7,946 nt of DNA. Source: an uncultured Coriobacteriales bacterium (GTDB taxonomy: Bacteria; Actinomycetota; Coriobacteriia; Coriobacteriales; UMGS124). The DNA lies in NCBI GenBank assembly GCA_934662525.1, contig CAKUKJ010000090.1, positions 1 through 7,946 on the forward strand, given 5' to 3'. The notes under the pieces are model-generated. The model was given only the letters and a program-made list of their open reading frames with translations, ran no database searches and was not told the DNA's origin. A program made the translations under genes and the position numbers. Positions 6,534 through 7,946 of this stretch are shown here, in pieces (position 1 is the stretch's first letter; every line of letters starts with the position of its first letter).

Positions 6534-6620
6534 CTGCTCGTGCCGCATTACCGGCACGGTCGTCTCGGTCGCAGGCGCACCCCGGCCTGCCTCTCAGCCG
6601 CCTGCCGCGGCTCCCGTCTT
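6534..6620 (-). ncRNA. THI-box (TPP-type) riboswitch, apparently a variant form
   Basis: Immediately upstream of thiM, the minus strand carries the pyrimidine-sensing half of a TPP aptamer. CGGGAGC (6610-6616) is followed by a P3 stem AGCCGC/GCGGCT (6607-6612 with 6596-6601). The hallmark CTGAGAGG then runs into an optional stem GCAGGC/GCCTGC (6585-6590 with 6571-6576), and GACCG closes P2 on CGG. This is very like actinobacterial TPP leaders. The second half is a plain seven-pair hairpin CGTGCCG/CGGCACG around GTAATG. The GTAATG loop recalls the P5 loop, but the usual CCTGAT and CGTAGGGA strands of the pyrophosphate-sensing arm are not seen. Position before thiM supports thiamine control, probably through the adjacent ribosome binding site. 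It could be a divergent TPP riboswitch, a degenerate one, or a related class with altered ligand. Confidence 0.65.
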
Positions 6621-6777
6621 ATATGAAGCGCCGCTTGGGCGCAATTTGTAATCGTAAAGCATATGGAACCCATGCCGCCACCGCATTTTTGCCAACGGCA
6701 TTGGATACAGTAAGGAAAACAGCTTACGTCTCACGAGCGGCCGCCCCGGCCGCGCCCAAGCAAGGAGTTTTCACAAC

Positions 6778-7119
6778 ATGGCACGTTACGATTATCGCTG
6801 CACAGCATGCGGCAAGGTGTTCGAAGTCTCCCACGGCATGCGCGAGCATCCCGACGTCGTCTGCCCCGACTGCGGCGCCCCCGCCTCGCGCGAGTTCTCG
6901 GCAAGCGGCATCGTGCTCAAGGGAAGCGGCTTCTACAACACCGACCAGCGCGGCAAGTCCGCCGCCACCCCCGCCACCGGCGCCGGCAAGGACGGCAGCG
7001 AGTCGGCCGGCAAGACGTCCTCGAACGAGGGCTCCTCGGGCACTTCCGACAGCAAGCCCGCAGAGGCACCCGCAACGAGCAGCTCGAGCGCGACGGCAAG
7101 CAGCACGAAGAGCGAGTAG
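6778..7119 (+). CDS. FmdB family zinc-ribbon protein
   Basis: 113 residues. The first 55 or so match the FmdB regulatory-protein family: MARYDYRCTACGKVFEV (1-17), CPDCGAP (29-35) and LKGSGFYNTD (47-56), with one zinc ribbon built from Cys8/Cys11 and Cys29/Cys32. The family is named after a putative regulator of formamidase (amide hydrolysis) genes, but its general role is poorly known. The rest (about 57-113) is a low-complexity Ser/Ala/Lys/Thr-rich tail, likely disordered. The start has AAGGAG (6762-6767) ten bases upstream. It diverges from thiM across 260 bases that hold the thiM leader and presumably both promoters, though I could not place convincing hexamers there. A strong hairpin follows the stop. 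Confidence 0.88.
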   Translation: MARYDYRCTACGKVFEVSHGMREHPDVVCPDCGAPASREFSASGIVLKGSGFYNTDQRGKSAATPATGAGKDGSESAGKTSSNEGSSGTSDSKPAEAPATSSSSATASSTKSE

Positions 7120-7159
7120 ACCCGAGCACTCGCCCAATCGCACCTCAGCCCTTCCAAGC

Positions 7160-7208
7160 AAGCGGCCTTCCTCCCATTGCAGTCATTGCATTGGGAGGAA
7201 GGCCGCTT
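7160..7208 (+). terminator. Strong hairpin after fmdB-like gene (17-bp perfect stem)
   Basis: AAGCGGCCTTCCTCCCA (7160-7176) pairs perfectly with TGGGAGGAAGGCCGCTT (7192-7208). After one T/T mismatch, TGCA/TGCA (7178-7181 with 7187-7190) extends the stem to a five-base GTCAT loop. It starts 40 bases after the fmdB-like stop. No U-tract follows on the plus strand (CCCGTTACC), nor beyond the other arm on the minus strand. It may be a non-canonical terminator or an RNA-stabilising structure. Confidence 0.6.
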
Positions 7209-7228
7209 CCCGTTACCATGCCAAGTTG

Positions 7229-7234
7229 TACAAT
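7229..7234 (+). promoter_or_regulatory. Candidate -10 element for the HipA/CtkA-like gene
   Basis: TACAAT, five of six matches to the -10 consensus, lies 56 bases before the start codon and 20 bases after the hairpin. No convincing -35 is seen at the expected distance, so this is weak. Confidence 0.25.
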
Positions 7235-7290
7235 GCAATACGGTTCAACGCCTACGCACGCAATCAGCCAAACACAGGAAGGAGGCCTCC

Positions 7291-7946
7291 ATGCCCAAGC
7301 TCTACCAACTCATGAACAAGAACCAGACAGTCCTTGTGTTCGAGGCCGATGAGGTCATGGATTCCTTCCACATCGTTGGCGATTTCGACAAGAAAGCGCT
7401 GCCGCTTGGCTTCACGGAGATGCAGTCGTTCCTCAAAGGACGTCGCGCGCCGAAACATCGTGCTCACATCGCACGGCTTCTCACCCTGTGCCAGTGCGAC
7501 ACGCTCTGTGGCTATCTCGACGTCACGCGCGCGCTCAGTCTCAACGACACGTTCTGGTGCAAGCCCGCAAACAGCGACCTCACGTGGAAAGATGTTTCGC
7601 TTTACGAAAATCCTTTCAACAGTGTCATAGCACGCCTTGCGTTTGAGGGCGGCCTGTATGGCGAGCTTATGAGCACGACCTCGCCTGAATTTGGCACCGA
7701 CGGCAGCTTCGCCAAATGCTGGATTCGCAAAGACAGCGGCATCCTGCTGCTCAAAACGGGCCGTCGTGAATGGGACGGCGCCTCATACGAGCCATGGTCG
7801 GAAGTCATGGCGTATCAAGTCGCCTGCGCGCTTGGCCTCGAGGCGGTACCGTATCACCTCGTCAGCTGGAAGGGACACGACGGCAAGCGCTCTCCAGCCA
7901 CGACATGCCAGCTATTCACTTCAGAACAAACGGGTTACATCAGCGC
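7291..7946 (+). CDS. HipA/CtkA-like protein kinase, N-terminal part (cut by window edge)
   Basis: 218 residues are visible and the frame is open to the window end. HipA-type proteins are serine/threonine kinases; E. coli HipA phosphorylates glutamyl-tRNA synthetase, and Helicobacter CtkA is a stand-alone relative. The N-terminus has the basic FLKGRRAPKHRAHIARLL (47-64) and ALSLNDTFWCKP (81-92). These are followed by DLTWKDVSLYENPFN (96-110) and SPEFGTDGSFAKCWIRKDSGILLLKTG (131-157), then EPWSEVMAYQVACALGL (167-183). The glycine-containing TDGSFAKCW stretch and Lys155 in ILLLK look like the nucleotide loop and ATP-binding lysine, which is inference. The catalytic Asp motifs would lie beyond the edge. 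ATG 7291 has a strong AAGGAGG five bases upstream. There is no HipB-like antitoxin gene before it. The base composition looks less GC-rich than that of the neighbours, compatible with accessory origin. Family call is from remembered motifs, not a search. Confidence 0.75.
   Translation, partial: MPKLYQLMNKNQTVLVFEADEVMDSFHIVGDFDKKALPLGFTEMQSFLKGRRAPKHRAHIARLLTLCQCDTLCGYLDVTRALSLNDTFWCKPANSDLTWKDVSLYENPFNSVIARLAFEGGLYGELMSTTSPEFGTDGSFAKCWIRKDSGILLLKTGRREWDGASYEPWSEVMAYQVACALGLEAVPYHLVSWKGHDGKRSPATTCQLFTSEQTGYIS

Noticed and set aside
6617..6622. TATAAG as a thiM -10 element
   Set aside because: Transcription would start inside the aptamer 5' strand, and no -35 is found at a proper distance.
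6628..6642. Small hairpin GCGCC/GGCGC between the riboswitch and the fmdB-like gene
   Set aside because: It has five pairs with a five-base loop and no T-run; this is expected by chance in GC-rich DNA.
5951..7315. 454-residue plus-strand open frame
   Set aside because: It runs antisense to thiM, through the riboswitch region and then out of frame through the fmdB-like gene, becoming Pro/Ala/Arg-rich; it is a composition artefact.
1..7946. CRISPR array, tRNA, rRNA, insertion sequence or attachment site
   Set aside because: No regularly spaced direct repeats, cloverleaf, ribosomal RNA sequence, transposase motif or terminal repeats were seen.

Overview
The window is GC-rich and carries nine protein genes. 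Seven lie on the minus strand and two on the plus strand. GC content, the Firmicutes-like order rpmB / asp23 / fakA-like / recG, and an actinobacterial-looking thiamine leader suggest an anaerobic actinomycete of the Coriobacteriia type (Olsenella/Collinsella/Eggerthella relatives). That placement is inference from sequence style and gene order, not from a database match.

Layout, in minus-strand transcription order. A thiamine salvage cluster, thiM (6517-5693), thiE (5706-4984) and a fused thiD-thiN gene (4895-3231), is headed by a leader with THI-box hallmarks (about 6620-6534). Next comes rpmB (3073-2885), with a candidate promoter of its own and a strong intrinsic terminator (2850-2824). 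After the terminator follow an Asp23/Gls24-family gene (2761-2399), a FakA/YloV-type DAK2-domain kinase (2373-736) and the N-terminal third of recG (706-1, cut by the window edge). These three are closely spaced and look co-transcribed.

On the plus strand, diverging from thiM, is a small FmdB-type zinc-ribbon protein (6778-7119). A perfect 17-bp hairpin follows (7160-7208), then a HipA/CtkA-like kinase gene (7291 onward) cut by the right edge.

How the genes work together: ThiM phosphorylates salvaged hydroxyethylthiazole, the ThiD domain makes HMP-PP, and ThiE joins the two into thiamine phosphate. The ThiN domain pyrophosphorylates free thiamine to TPP. No ThiL and no de novo genes (thiC, thiG, thiS) are present, so what is visible is a salvage module.

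The most unusual items are the ThiD-ThiN fusion with its Cys/Pro/Ala-rich linker, the thiM leader whose pyrimidine-sensing half looks canonical while its pyrophosphate-sensing half does not, a 13-bp perfect inverted repeat just before the thiD-thiN ribosome binding site, and the HipA/CtkA-like kinase with no HipB partner beside it. No CRISPR array, tRNA, rRNA or insertion sequence was seen.
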